Below are positions 33,695 through 41,645 of a stretch of DNA of 49,981 nucleotides, piece after piece. The notes beneath the pieces are model-generated. The model made no database searches, was not told where the DNA came from, and saw nothing but the letters and a program-made list of their open reading frames with translations. The position numbers were made by a program, and so were the translations under genes. Each line of letters opens with the position of its first letter. The stretch's first letter is position 1. Where the stretch lies: positions 1 through 49,981 of the forward strand of contig CANQTH010000010.1 in assembly GCA_947626795.1 (NCBI GenBank), read 5' to 3'. The DNA comes from an uncultured Lachnospiraceae bacterium (lineage in GTDB: Bacteria; Bacillota; Clostridia; Lachnospirales; Lachnospiraceae).

Positions 33695-35788
33695 ATGTAT
33701 GAACAGTTTACAATGGAATTGGGAGGCAGGACGCTTCGGGTAGACATCGGCAGGGTAGCTGCGCAGGCGAACGGCGCGGCATTCATGCATTACGGGGATA
33801 CCGTGGTGCTGTCCACGGCGACTGCGTCGGACAAGCCGCGCGAGGGGATTGATTTTTTCCCGCTGAGCGTGGAATATGAGGAAAAATTGTACTCCGTCGG
33901 CAAGATACCGGGCGGATTTAACAAGAGGGAAGGGAAGGCGTCGGAGAACGCGGTCTTGACGTCCCGCGTGATCGACCGTCCCATGCGCCCGCTGTTCCCG
34001 AAGGATTACCGGAACGACGTGACGCTTGACAATCTGGTCATGAGCGTGGATCCGAAGTGCCGCCCGGAATTGGTGGCGATGCTTGGCTCCGCGATCGCGG
34101 CGAGCATTTCTGACATCCCGTTTGCCGGACCCTGCGCCATGACGCAGATCGGCATGCAGGATGGGGAGTTTATCATTAATCCGTCCCAGGAGCAGTGGAA
34201 GAACGGGGATCTGAACCTGACGGTGGCTTCGACCAGCGAGAAGGTCATCATGATCGAGGCCGGGGCGAACGAGGTTCCGGAGGACAAGATGATCGAGGCC
34301 ATCTACAAGGCGCATGAGATCAACCAGGAGATCATTGCGTTCATAAACGGCATCGTGGAAAAGGTCGGCAAGCCGAAGCATGAATATACGAGCTGCGCCG
34401 TGCCGGAGGAGCTGTTTGAGGCCATCCGGGCGATCGTTCCGCCGGAAGAGATGGAGAAGGCCGTCTTTACGGACGAGAAGCAGGCGCGCGAGGCGAATAT
34501 CCGCGCCATCACGGAGAAACTGGAAGAGGAGTTCGCGGAAAATGAGGAATGGCTGGAGATGCTCGGAGAAGCGATCTACCAGTATCAGAAAAAGACGGTG
34601 CGCAAGATGATCCTGAAGGACCACAAGCGCCCGGACGGGCGCGCCATCGACCAGATCCGGCCACTGGCGGCGGAAGTGGACATCATCCCGCGCGTCCATG
34701 GCTCGGCGATGTTCACGCGCGGGCAGACGCAGATCTGCGACGTGGTGACGCTCGCGCCGTTGTCCGAGGTGCAGCGCATCGACGGACTGGATGAAAATGA
34801 AGTGAATAAGCGTTATATGCATCATTATAATTTCCCGTCCTACTCGGTAGGCGAGACAAAGCCGAGCAGGGGGCCGGGACGCCGTGAGATCGGGCATGGC
34901 GCGCTGGCGGAGCGCGCGCTGCTTCCCGTGCTTCCGAGCGAAGAGGAGTTCCCGTACGCGATCCGCGCCGTGTCCGAGACGTTTGAGTCCAACGGCTCGA
35001 CTTCCATGGCGTCCACATGCGCTTCCTGCATGGCACTCATGGCGGCGGGCGTGCCGATCAAGAAGATGGTGGCCGGCATCTCCTGCGGCCTGGTGACGGG
35101 GGAGACGGACGACGACTATATCGTATTGACGGATATCCAGGGCCTGGAGGACTTCTTCGGGGACATGGACTTCAAGGTGACGGGGACGCACGAGGGCATA
35201 ACGGCGATCCAGATGGATATCAAGATCCACGGCCTGACGAGGCCGATCGTTGAGGAGGCCATCCGCAGGACGCGCGAGGCGCGGCTCTATATCATGGACG
35301 AGGTAATGTCCAAGGCCATCGCGAAGCCGCGCGAGGAGATCGGGGAATTTGCGCCGAAGATCGTGCAGATCCAGATCGACCCGGCCAAGATCGGCGACGT
35401 CGTGGGGCAGAGGGGCAAGACCATCAACGCCATCATTGAGCAGACGGGCGTGAAGATCGATATCAGCGACGACGGTGCGGTATCCATCTGCGGGACGGAC
35501 AAGGAGATGATGGACAAGGCGGTAAATCTGGTGAAGATCATCACGACTGATTTCGAGGCGGGCCAGATCTTTGTCGGGAAAGTCGTCAACATCAAGGAAT
35601 TTGGGGCGTTTCTGGAATTTGCGCCCGGGAAAGAGGGCCTGGTGCATATCTCCAAGATCTCGAAAGGGCGCGTCAACCGCGTGGAAGACGTCCTGACGCT
35701 GGGCGACGTGGTAAAAGTCGTCTGCATGGGGAAAGACAGGATGGGAAGGTTCAGCTTCTCCATCAAGGACGTCCCGAAGAACGCATGA
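33695..35788 (+). CDS. pnp: Polyribonucleotide nucleotidyltransferase (PNPase)
   Basis: Phosphorolytic 3'-5' exoribonuclease of the RNA-decay machinery. The 697-residue protein has two RNase PH domains (residues ~1-215 and ~305-535), an alpha-helical linker, a KH domain (~550-610, with GQRGKTINAIIEQTGVKIDI) and a C-terminal S1 domain (~620-692, with GKVVNIKEFGAFLEFAPGKE). Motifs VLSTATASDKPREGIDFFPL and RPLFPKDYRNDV in the first domain and RGQTQICDVVTL in the second are typical. AGGAGG precedes the ATG. Length is normal. Confidence 0.98.
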   Translation: MYEQFTMELGGRTLRVDIGRVAAQANGAAFMHYGDTVVLSTATASDKPREGIDFFPLSVEYEEKLYSVGKIPGGFNKREGKASENAVLTSRVIDRPMRPLFPKDYRNDVTLDNLVMSVDPKCRPELVAMLGSAIAASISDIPFAGPCAMTQIGMQDGEFIINPSQEQWKNGDLNLTVASTSEKVIMIEAGANEVPEDKMIEAIYKAHEINQEIIAFINGIVEKVGKPKHEYTSCAVPEELFEAIRAIVPPEEMEKAVFTDEKQAREANIRAITEKLEEEFAENEEWLEMLGEAIYQYQKKTVRKMILKDHKRPDGRAIDQIRPLAAEVDIIPRVHGSAMFTRGQTQICDVVTLAPLSEVQRIDGLDENEVNKRYMHHYNFPSYSVGETKPSRGPGRREIGHGALAERALLPVLPSEEEFPYAIRAVSETFESNGSTSMASTCASCMALMAAGVPIKKMVAGISCGLVTGETDDDYIVLTDIQGLEDFFGDMDFKVTGTHEGITAIQMDIKIHGLTRPIVEEAIRRTREARLYIMDEVMSKAIAKPREEIGEFAPKIVQIQIDPAKIGDVVGQRGKTINAIIEQTGVKIDISDDGAVSICGTDKEMMDKAVNLVKIITTDFEAGQIFVGKVVNIKEFGAFLEFAPGKEGLVHISKISKGRVNRVEDVLTLGDVVKVVCMGKDRMGRFSFSIKDVPKNA

Positions 35789-35797
35789 AGATACAAA

Positions 35798-35835
35798 GAT
35801 TCAGCCAAAAGCGAAGCTGGCGGCTGAACGGTTAC
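35798..35835 (+). repeat. Dispersed GTTCAGCC element, short copy H
   Basis: GATTCAGCC ... GGCGGCTGAACGGTTAC, with a short middle (AAAAGCGAAGCT) in place of the usual hairpins. It starts 9 nt after the pnp stop codon. Confidence 0.75.
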
Positions 35836-35856
35836 AATGGATGCAATTAATAGAAC

Positions 35857-35901
35857 GGGGCTGCCGCGTTACGGATCTTTCTTCCGTAACGCGGCAGCCC
35901 C
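35857..35901. terminator. Perfect 19-bp inverted repeat between convergent pnp and argG
   Basis: GGGGCTGCCGCGTTACGGA (35857-35875) and its exact complement (35883-35901) around the 7-nt loop TCTTTCT. No T-run follows on either strand, so it is an unusual terminator; it may instead protect 3' ends. It lies between elements H and I. Confidence 0.65.
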
Positions 35902-35933
35902 GCGTCTGTCCGGGCTTGGCCGCCAGGAATTCT

Positions 35934-35966
35934 GTAACCGTTCAGCCTTTGGCCTCACAGTTACGG
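35934..35966 (-). repeat. Dispersed GTTCAGCC element, left-end copy I
   Basis: GTAACCGTTCAGCCTTTGGC and CTCACAGTTACGG match the first 33 bp of copies B and C. It ends 4 nt from the last base of argG, which is read on the minus strand, so from argG's side this too is a 3'-end element. Confidence 0.75.
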
Positions 35967-35970
35967 AATT

Positions 35971-37185
35971 CTACTTTTCCAGCTCCGCCATTTTCATTGC
36001 GCGGACTTTTAACGGCAGGCCGAACAGCGTGATGAAGCCCTCGGCGTCGTGGTGGTCGTACAGGTCCCCGGTCGTGAAGCTTGCGAGCGACTCGCTGTAC
36101 AGAGAATAGGGGGAAGTCGTCCCGGCTTTGATGATGTTGCCCTTGTAGAGGCGGAACTTCACTTCTCCGGTCACATATTTCTGCGTGGAGGCAACAAACG
36201 CCTGAACCGCCTCGCGCAGCGGGGTGAACCATTTCCCTTCGTATACGATCTGAGCCATCTTGTTGCCCATGTCCTTTTTTACGTCCATCGTGGCGCGGTC
36301 AAGCACAAGCTCCTCCAATTGCCGCTGCGCCTCCATCAGGATCGTTCCGCCAGGCGTCTCGTAGACGCCGCGGGACTTCATGCCGACGACGCGGTTCTCC
36401 ACGATATCGACGATGCCGACGCCGTGCTTCCCGCCTAAGCGGTTCAGCTCGCGGATGATATCGGCGACTTTCATGGCTTTGCCGTTGATCGTCTTAGGCA
36501 CGCCGGATTCGAACGTCATGGTGACGGCCTCGCTTTCGTCCGGGGCTTTTTCCGGAGACACGCCAAGGACCAGGAGATGGTCGTAATTCGGCTCGCACGC
36601 CGGATCCTCCAGTTCCAGGCCTTCATGGCTGATGTGCCATAAGTTGCGGTCGCGGCTGTAGCTGTTGTCCGCGGAAAACGGGAGGTCGATGCCGTGCGCC
36701 TTGCAGTATGCGATCTCTTCCTCGCGCGACTGCATATTCCACTTGTCGTTCCGCCATGCCGCGATGATCTTTAAGTCCGGCGCGAGCGCTTTGATCGTCA
36801 GTTCGAAGCGGATCTGGTCGTTCCCCTTCCCGGTCGCGCCGTGGCAGATGGCGGTCGCGCCTTCCTTGCGGGCAATCTCGACTAAGCGTTTTGCGATCCC
36901 GGGACGCGCCATCGAAGTGCCGAGCAGGTATTTGTTCTCGTAAACCGCGCCCGCCTGCACGCAGGGGATGATATATTCTTCCGCGAATTCGTCCGTGATG
37001 TCCTCGATGTATAATTTGGATGCGCCGGATAAGATCGCGCGCTCCTCCAGCCCGTCCAGCTCTTCCTCCTGCCCGCAGTCGACGCAGCAGCAGATGACTT
37101 CATAGTCAAAATTTTCTTTCAGCCAGGGGATGATCGCGGTCGTGTCCAATCCCCCGGAATAAGCTAAGATCACTTTTTCTTTCAT
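35971..37185 (-). CDS. argG: Argininosuccinate synthase
   Basis: ATP-dependent ligase that joins citrulline and aspartate. The 404-residue protein begins MKEKVILAYSGGLDTTAIIP with the SGGLDT PP-loop, and has the CHGATGKGNDQIRFE and ADNSYSRDRNLWHISHEG segments of the family. The start at 37185 has AGGAGG 8 nt upstream; 24 further in-frame codons lack a ribosome site. It is divergent from argC, with a TTGCCT-N17-TATATT promoter and an ArgR-like palindrome in the shared region. argH and argF are not in the window. Confidence 0.97.
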   Translation of the reverse strand: MKEKVILAYSGGLDTTAIIPWLKENFDYEVICCCVDCGQEEELDGLEERAILSGASKLYIEDITDEFAEEYIIPCVQAGAVYENKYLLGTSMARPGIAKRLVEIARKEGATAICHGATGKGNDQIRFELTIKALAPDLKIIAAWRNDKWNMQSREEEIAYCKAHGIDLPFSADNSYSRDRNLWHISHEGLELEDPACEPNYDHLLVLGVSPEKAPDESEAVTMTFESGVPKTINGKAMKVADIIRELNRLGGKHGVGIVDIVENRVVGMKSRGVYETPGGTILMEAQRQLEELVLDRATMDVKKDMGNKMAQIVYEGKWFTPLREAVQAFVASTQKYVTGEVKFRLYKGNIIKAGTTSPYSLYSESLASFTTGDLYDHHDAEGFITLFGLPLKVRAMKMAELEK

Positions 37186-37273
37186 TGGTTTTTCCTCCTG
37201 TGTTATGAGATTCATGATCTTAGGGCCGCCGCGCAAAGATCTTACGGCGCGCCCCACGGAGCATTTCTTTAAT

Positions 37274-37302
37274 AATATACAATATCAGGTGGAAAAAGGC
37301 AA
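37274..37302 (-). promoter_or_regulatory. Sigma-A promoter of argG
   Basis: On the minus strand TTGCCT (37302-37297), 17 nt, TATATT (37279-37274). The leader is about 80 nt. The ArgR-like palindrome at 37344-37379 lies some 75-110 bp upstream of the predicted start. Confidence 0.7.
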
Positions 37303-37343
37303 GCGAAAATATTGGGGAAATGGGTTTCGGGTTAGAAAAATAC

Positions 37344-37379
37344 TTGCATAATTTTCATAATTTATGTATAATTATGCAA
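37344..37379 (+). promoter_or_regulatory. argC promoter fully covered by an ArgR/AhrC-type palindromic operator
   Basis: TTGCAT (37344-37349), 17 nt, TATAAT (37367-37372) is a good sigma-A promoter reading toward argC. The same 36 bp form a palindrome: TTGCATAATT and AATTATGCAA at the ends, CATAA-T-TTATG in the centre. TATGTATAATTATGCAAA (37363-37380) fits every position of the ARG-box consensus WNTGNATWWWWATNCANW; the left half is a second, weaker box. Binding of arginine-loaded ArgR would block the polymerase directly. Confidence 0.8.
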
Positions 37380-37390
37380 AATGACAAAGG

Positions 37391-37537
37391 GTAACAGTTC
37401 AGCCTTCCGCTGCCCTGTTACGGAATCCGGCTCATTTCAAGTTTGCCTTCGGCAAAGAGCCGGATTCCCACTCGGCAAAATTTACTCGTTTTTACGGACT
37501 TTGCGGCAAGTGCAAAGTCCTGGACTGAACGGTTACG
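37391..37537 (+). repeat. Dispersed GTTCAGCC element, full-length copy C
   Basis: A 147-bp copy from GTAACAGTTCAGCC to GACTGAACGGTTACG, nearly the same as copy B, including the core ATTTCAAGTTTGCCTTCGGC and the hairpin GGACTTTGC-ggcaagt-GCAAAGTCC. It begins about 18 nt after the -10 of the argC promoter, so the structured RNA would form the start of the arg operon leader. Confidence 0.93.
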
Positions 37538-37590
37538 AAAAAGGGGCTTTACGGAAAAGGAAAGATGTATTACTATAGTAAGGCGACGGA

Positions 37591-37625
37591 CCGTGACTGT
37601 GGAGCCGAAGGCTGAACTGTTGCGG
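37591..37625 (-). repeat. Dispersed GTTCAGCC element, inverted left-end copy J
   Basis: CCGTGACTGTGGAGCCGAAG followed by GCTGAACTGTTGCGG is the reverse complement of the left end of copies B and C. Together with copy C it fills the argC leader, which has no gene over 330 nt. Confidence 0.7.
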
Positions 37626-37709
37626 CGGAACAGGGAGGCCGCAAGGCCAGGCTGCCGCAGGGCGGCGTTTCCGGGGCGGGCGCCCATGGAAAAGAAAGTG
37701 AGGGATCTT

Positions 37710-38777
37710 ATGATAAAAGCGGGGATCATTGGCTCGACCGGATATGCCGGGGCGGAGCTGGCGCGGATCTTGCTTAGGCATCCAGAGGCCGAGGTCGTAT
37801 GGTACGGCTCAAGGAGCTATGTGGATGAGAGCTATGCGAAAATATATGGGAATATGTTCCAGTTGGTGGAGGATTCCTGCCTGGACGACAACCTGCTGGA
37901 ATTGTCGAGGCAGGCGGATGTGATCTTTACGGCGACGCCGCAGGGGTTTTTGGCCGGAGCGCTGACGGAAGAGATCTTAGGGAACGCCAAGGTCATTGAC
38001 TTGAGCGCGGACTACCGCATCAAGGACGTCGGCGTGTATGAGGAATGGTACAAGATAAAGCATAAAAGCCCGCAGTTTATCGGGGAGGCCGTGTACGGCC
38101 TGTGCGAGGTCAACCGGGAGAAGATAAAGGGCGCGCGCCTGATCGCCAACCCCGGATGCTATACGACCTGTTCCATCTTGACGGCGTATCCGCTCGTGAA
38201 GGAGGGGCTGATCGACGCGAATACGCTGATCGTGGACGCGAAGTCCGGGGTTTCCGGCGCGGGGCGCGGAGCGAAGCTGCCCAACCTGTACTGCGAGGTC
38301 AACGAGAATATCAAGGCGTACGGCGTGACGACGCACCGCCATACGCCCGAGATCGAGGAGCAGCTCGGGTACGCGGCGGGGGAGGCGGTCACGATCAGCT
38401 TCACGCCGCACTTAACGCCGATGAACCGCGGCATCCTGGCGACGGAATACGCGTCCCTCAAAAAGGTAAGGCAGCCGGACGGCTCGTATGCCTTCCCGGA
38501 CGGCGCGCAGGTGAAGGCGGTTTACGACGCTTATTATGGGAAGGAGACGTTCGTGCGCGTGCTTGGGGAAGGCGCATATCCGGAGACGAAATGGGTGGAA
38601 GGCAGCAATTTCGTGGACATTGGCTTTCAGATCGACGCGCGCACCGGGCGGATCGTCATGATGGGGGCGGTCGACAACCTGGTGAAGGGGGCGGCGGGAC
38701 AGGCCGTGCAGAACATGAACCTGCTGTTCGGGTTCCCGGAGCAGGAAGGGCTGGAGACGGCGCCCATGTTCCCGTAG
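37710..38777 (+). CDS. argC: N-acetyl-gamma-glutamyl-phosphate reductase
   Basis: NADPH-dependent reductase making N-acetylglutamate semialdehyde. The 355-residue protein begins MIKAGIIGSTGYAGAELARI (Rossmann loop) and has the catalytic Cys150 in ANPGCYTT and the late HRHTPEIEEQL motif. The ATG at 37710 follows GAGGGA; an upstream open frame (from 37443) runs through repeat elements and is not credible, although an in-frame ATG at 37686 cannot be excluded. First gene of the argC-GNAT-argJ-argB-argD operon. Its last codons and stop are the first copy of a 70-bp repeat. Confidence 0.96.
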   Translation: MIKAGIIGSTGYAGAELARILLRHPEAEVVWYGSRSYVDESYAKIYGNMFQLVEDSCLDDNLLELSRQADVIFTATPQGFLAGALTEEILGNAKVIDLSADYRIKDVGVYEEWYKIKHKSPQFIGEAVYGLCEVNREKIKGARLIANPGCYTTCSILTAYPLVKEGLIDANTLIVDAKSGVSGAGRGAKLPNLYCEVNENIKAYGVTTHRHTPEIEEQLGYAAGEAVTISFTPHLTPMNRGILATEYASLKKVRQPDGSYAFPDGAQVKAVYDAYYGKETFVRVLGEGAYPETKWVEGSNFVDIGFQIDARTGRIVMMGAVDNLVKGAAGQAVQNMNLLFGFPEQEGLETAPMFP

Positions 38778-38895
38778 GGGCAGGCGAAACGGCCGCATGG
38801 GAGGCATGGACGCGGCGATTGCTAAAGGCGGTGCCATGTTCCCGCAGGGGCAGGAAAACGGCCGCATGGGGGCATGGATACGGCTTATTGCCGGA
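38764..38895 (+). repeat. 70-bp tandem duplication starting in the 3' end of argC
   Basis: CCATGTTCCCGTAGGGGCAG at 38764 recurs as CCATGTTCCCGCAGGGGCAG at 38834, followed in both by AACGGCCGCATGGG and a less conserved part. Copy 1 contains the end of argC with its TAG stop; copy 2 has CAG there. The period is not a multiple of three. Confidence 0.88.
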
Positions 38896-38944
38896 GACAG
38901 CGCGCTTGCGGGAAAGCCGGAAAAAGATGAAGGAAGCAGGAACG

Positions 38945-39397
38945 ATGGAAGAAGTGAAGATCCGCCCGATGGCGGAAGAAGATTATCCCGGGGTATACGC
39001 GCTGTGGAAGACCATTAAGGGATTTGGGATACGGAGCGTGGACGATTCCCGGGAAGGGGTGGCGCGCTTTGTGCGCAGGAACCCGTCGACGAGCATTGTG
39101 GCGGAGAAGGACGGGGAGGTCATCGGCTCCATCCTGTGCGGCCACGACGGGCGTCGCGGCTGTTTTTACCATGTGTGCGTCCGGGAGGACTGCAGGAAGC
39201 GCGGGATCGGGAAGGCCATGGCCGTGGCGGCCATGAAAGCCCTGCAGGAAGAGCATATCAATCAGGCGTGCCTGATCGCGTTTAAGAAAAATGAGATTGG
39301 AAATTCCTTCTGGAAAAGCGTCGGATGGACGTTCCGGGAGGACTTGAATTATTATGACCTTGCGCTGAACGACGAGAACATCACGACATTTCAGTGA
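38945..39397 (+). CDS. GNAT-family N-acetyltransferase inside the arginine operon
   Basis: A 150-residue acetyl-CoA-dependent acetyltransferase: MEEVKIRPMAEEDYPGVYAL at the start, IVAEKDGEVIGSILCGHDG (beta strands 2-4, ~residues 48-66), the acetyl-CoA loop VREDCRKRGIGKAMAVAAM (R/Q-x-x-G-x-G/A type, ~78-96) and a C-terminal NSFWKSVGWTFREDLNYYDL. An alternative in-frame ATG lies at 38927. It sits between argC and argJ, so it may be a short N-acetylglutamate synthase that tops up the acetyl cycle, but single-domain GNATs cannot be assigned a substrate from sequence alone. Confidence 0.85.
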   Translation: MEEVKIRPMAEEDYPGVYALWKTIKGFGIRSVDDSREGVARFVRRNPSTSIVAEKDGEVIGSILCGHDGRRGCFYHVCVREDCRKRGIGKAMAVAAMKALQEEHINQACLIAFKKNEIGNSFWKSVGWTFREDLNYYDLALNDENITTFQ

Positions 39398-39447
39398 GCA
39401 GAGGTCTTTTGCCGCAGGGTCGGAAAAAACAGAAAAGGGGAAAGAAC

Positions 39448-40671
39448 ATGAAGCAGATTACAGGCGGCGTCACGGCTGCGAAAGGATTTCGGGCGGCGGC
39501 CGTGGAAGCCGGGATCAAATATCAGGGAAGGACGGACATGGCGATGATCGTCAGCGACGTCCCGGCGGCATTTGCCGGGGTCTTCACGACGAACGTCGTA
39601 AAGGCCGCTCCGGTAAAATGGGACCAGCGTATGGTCGAGCGGGAGGCGTATGCGAAGGCGGTCGTCGCCAATGCGGGGATCGCCAACGCCTGCACGGGGC
39701 AGGAAGGGATGGACTACTGCAGGCAGACGGCAGAAGCCGTGGAAGCGTCCCTTGGGATCCCGCAGGATCAGACGCTGGTGGCGTCCACAGGGGTCATCGG
39801 GATGCAGCTCCCGATAGAGAAGCTCACGGCCGGGGTGCGCGCGTTGTCGGAAAAGCTGGGGGACAGCATAGAAGACGGCCATGCGGCGGCCCGCGCCATC
39901 ATGACGACGGACACAGAGCCGAAGGAAGCGGCAGTCACCGTCGAGATCGGCGGGAAGACCGTGACGGTGGGCGGTATGTGCAAGGGTTCCGGCATGATCC
40001 ATCCGAATATGTGCACGATGCTCAGTTTCGTGACGACGGACGCGTCCATTTCCAAAGAAATGCTCCAGGAGGCCCTGCAAGAGGACGTCAAGGACACGTA
40101 TAACATGGTCACGGTCGACGGCGACACTTCCACGAACGACACGGCGCTTGTCTTAGCGAACGGCATGGCGGGCAATCCCAAGATCACGGAAAAGAACGGG
40201 GATTACCGGAAGTTCGCGGAGGCGCTGAACCAGGTGAACACCGCGCTTGCCCGGAAAATGGCGGGCGACGGGGAAGGCGCGACGGCGCTGTTCGAGGCGA
40301 AGGTCATCCATGCGGATACGAAGGAGAACGCCAGGAAGCTGGCGCGGTCCGTCGTCGGCTCGTCTTTGAGCAAAGCGGCGATCTTCGGGCATGACGCGAA
40401 CTGCGGACGGTTCCTCTGCGCCCTCGGCTATTCCGGGGCGGATTTCGACCCGGAGAAGATGGAACTTTACGCGAAGAGCCGCGCGGGGGAGATCTTGTTC
40501 TACTGCGACGGGAAAGTGCCTGATTTTGACGAGGAGAAGGCGGCGAAGATCCTTTCGGAAGAGGAAGTGACCGTGTTGGCGGACATGAAGATGGGAGAAG
40601 CCGAAGCGACCGCGTGGGGCTGCGACCTGACGTATGACTATGTGAAGATCAACGCGGATTACCGCTCATAG
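39448..40671 (+). CDS. argJ: Glutamate N-acetyltransferase/amino-acid acetyltransferase ArgJ
   Basis: Transfers the acetyl group from N-acetylornithine to glutamate, recycling it; in bifunctional forms it also uses acetyl-CoA. The 407-residue precursor starts [19 protein letters not shown] and contains the self-cleavage site in [16 protein letters not shown]: cutting before Thr190 makes the two subunits and leaves Thr190 as N-terminal nucleophile. The residue before it is Cys instead of the common Ala. The ATG at 39448 follows AAAAGGGGAAAG; the frame upstream of it overlaps the GNAT end. Length normal. Confidence 0.96.
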   Translation: MKQITGGVTAAKGFRAAAVEAGIKYQGRTDMAMIVSDVPAAFAGVFTTNVVKAAPVKWDQRMVEREAYAKAVVANAGIANACTGQEGMDYCRQTAEAVEASLGIPQDQTLVASTGVIGMQLPIEKLTAGVRALSEKLGDSIEDGHAAARAIMTTDTEPKEAAVTVEIGGKTVTVGGMCKGSGMIHPNMCTMLSFVTTDASISKEMLQEALQEDVKDTYNMVTVDGDTSTNDTALVLANGMAGNPKITEKNGDYRKFAEALNQVNTALARKMAGDGEGATALFEAKVIHADTKENARKLARSVVGSSLSKAAIFGHDANCGRFLCALGYSGADFDPEKMELYAKSRAGEILFYCDGKVPDFDEEKAAKILSEEEVTVLADMKMGEAEATAWGCDLTYDYVKINADYRS

Positions 40672-40726
40672 GGCGGCCGCCCGGCCAAAATGGGCGGATC
40701 AGGATAAAAGAAAGAGGATAGAAGGC

Positions 40727-41629
40727 ATGGAAGAGAAAAATATGCAGGAAGTGATGCAGAAAGCGGAGGTGCTGATCGAGGCGCTTCCTTATATCCAGCG
40801 GTTCAACCGGAAGATCATCGTCGTGAAATACGGCGGGAGCGCGATGGTGGACGACGACCTGAAAAAAAGGGTGATCCAGGACGTGACGCTTTTGAAGCTG
40901 GTCGGGTTCAAGCCGATCATCGTCCACGGCGGCGGGAAGGAGATCAGCCGCTGGGTCGGGAAAGCCGGGATGAAGCCGGAGTTTGTCAACGGGCTGCGCA
41001 AGACGGACGCGGCGACGATGGAGATCGCGGAAATGGTGCTGGGGCGGGTGAACAAGTCCCTGGTGCAGATGGTGCAGGAGCTGGGCGTCAACGCGGTCGG
41101 GATCAGCGGCAAGGACGGCGGCCTTTTGAAAGTCAGCAAGAAATATTCCGACGGACAGGATATCGGCTTCGTGGGGGAGATAAAGGAAGTGGATCCGAAA
41201 GTCCTGTTCGACTTGCTGGAAAAGGATTTCCTGCCGATCGTATGCCCCATCGGGCTGGACGACGCGTTCCAGACTTACAATATCAACGCGGACGACGCGG
41301 CGTGCGCCATCGCGCGGGCGGTCAAGGCGGAAAAGCTGGCGTTTTTGACGGATATCGAGGGTGTGTACAAGGATCCGGAGGACAGGTCGACGCTGATCTC
41401 GGAGCTGTCCGTCTCCGAGGCGCGCGCGCTGATCGGGGACGGGAATATCGGCGGCGGGATGCTGCCCAAGCTGAACAACTGTATCGACGCCATCAACAAC
41501 GGCGTGTCCCGGGTGCATATCCTGGACGGGCGGATTGCCCATTGCCTGCTGCTTGAGATCTTCACGAACAAGGGGATCGGGACGGCGATCCTGGGCGACA
41601 GCGAAGAGAAATTCTATAAAGAAGCCTAA
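40727..41629 (+). CDS. argB: Acetylglutamate kinase
   Basis: Phosphorylates N-acetylglutamate. The 300-residue protein has [12 protein letters not shown] (~residue 29), [12 protein letters not shown] (~65), a [10 protein letters not shown] segment and the C-terminal [25 protein letters not shown], all typical of ArgB. The N-terminal helix ([21 protein letters not shown]) is of the kind that mediates hexamer formation in arginine-inhibited kinases, so feedback inhibition is likely. Lies 55 nt after argJ. Confidence 0.97.
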   Translation: MEEKNMQEVMQKAEVLIEALPYIQRFNRKIIVVKYGGSAMVDDDLKKRVIQDVTLLKLVGFKPIIVHGGGKEISRWVGKAGMKPEFVNGLRKTDAATMEIAEMVLGRVNKSLVQMVQELGVNAVGISGKDGGLLKVSKKYSDGQDIGFVGEIKEVDPKVLFDLLEKDFLPIVCPIGLDDAFQTYNINADDAACAIARAVKAEKLAFLTDIEGVYKDPEDRSTLISELSVSEARALIGDGNIGGGMLPKLNNCIDAINNGVSRVHILDGRIAHCLLLEIFTNKGIGTAILGDSEEKFYKEA

Positions 41630-41645
41630 AGAGGGAGGCCGGGAA

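Noticed and set aside
37443..37709. Longer ArgC with about 89 extra N-terminal residues
   Set aside because: The extension is translated repeat sequence (copies C and J) and has no relation to the family; MIKAGIIGSTGYAGAE is the normal ArgC start.
38102..38944. Open frame of 431 residues ending in the GNAT domain
   Set aside because: The first ~280 residues are the wrong frame of argC; only the part from 38945 (or 38927) has family similarity and a plausible start.
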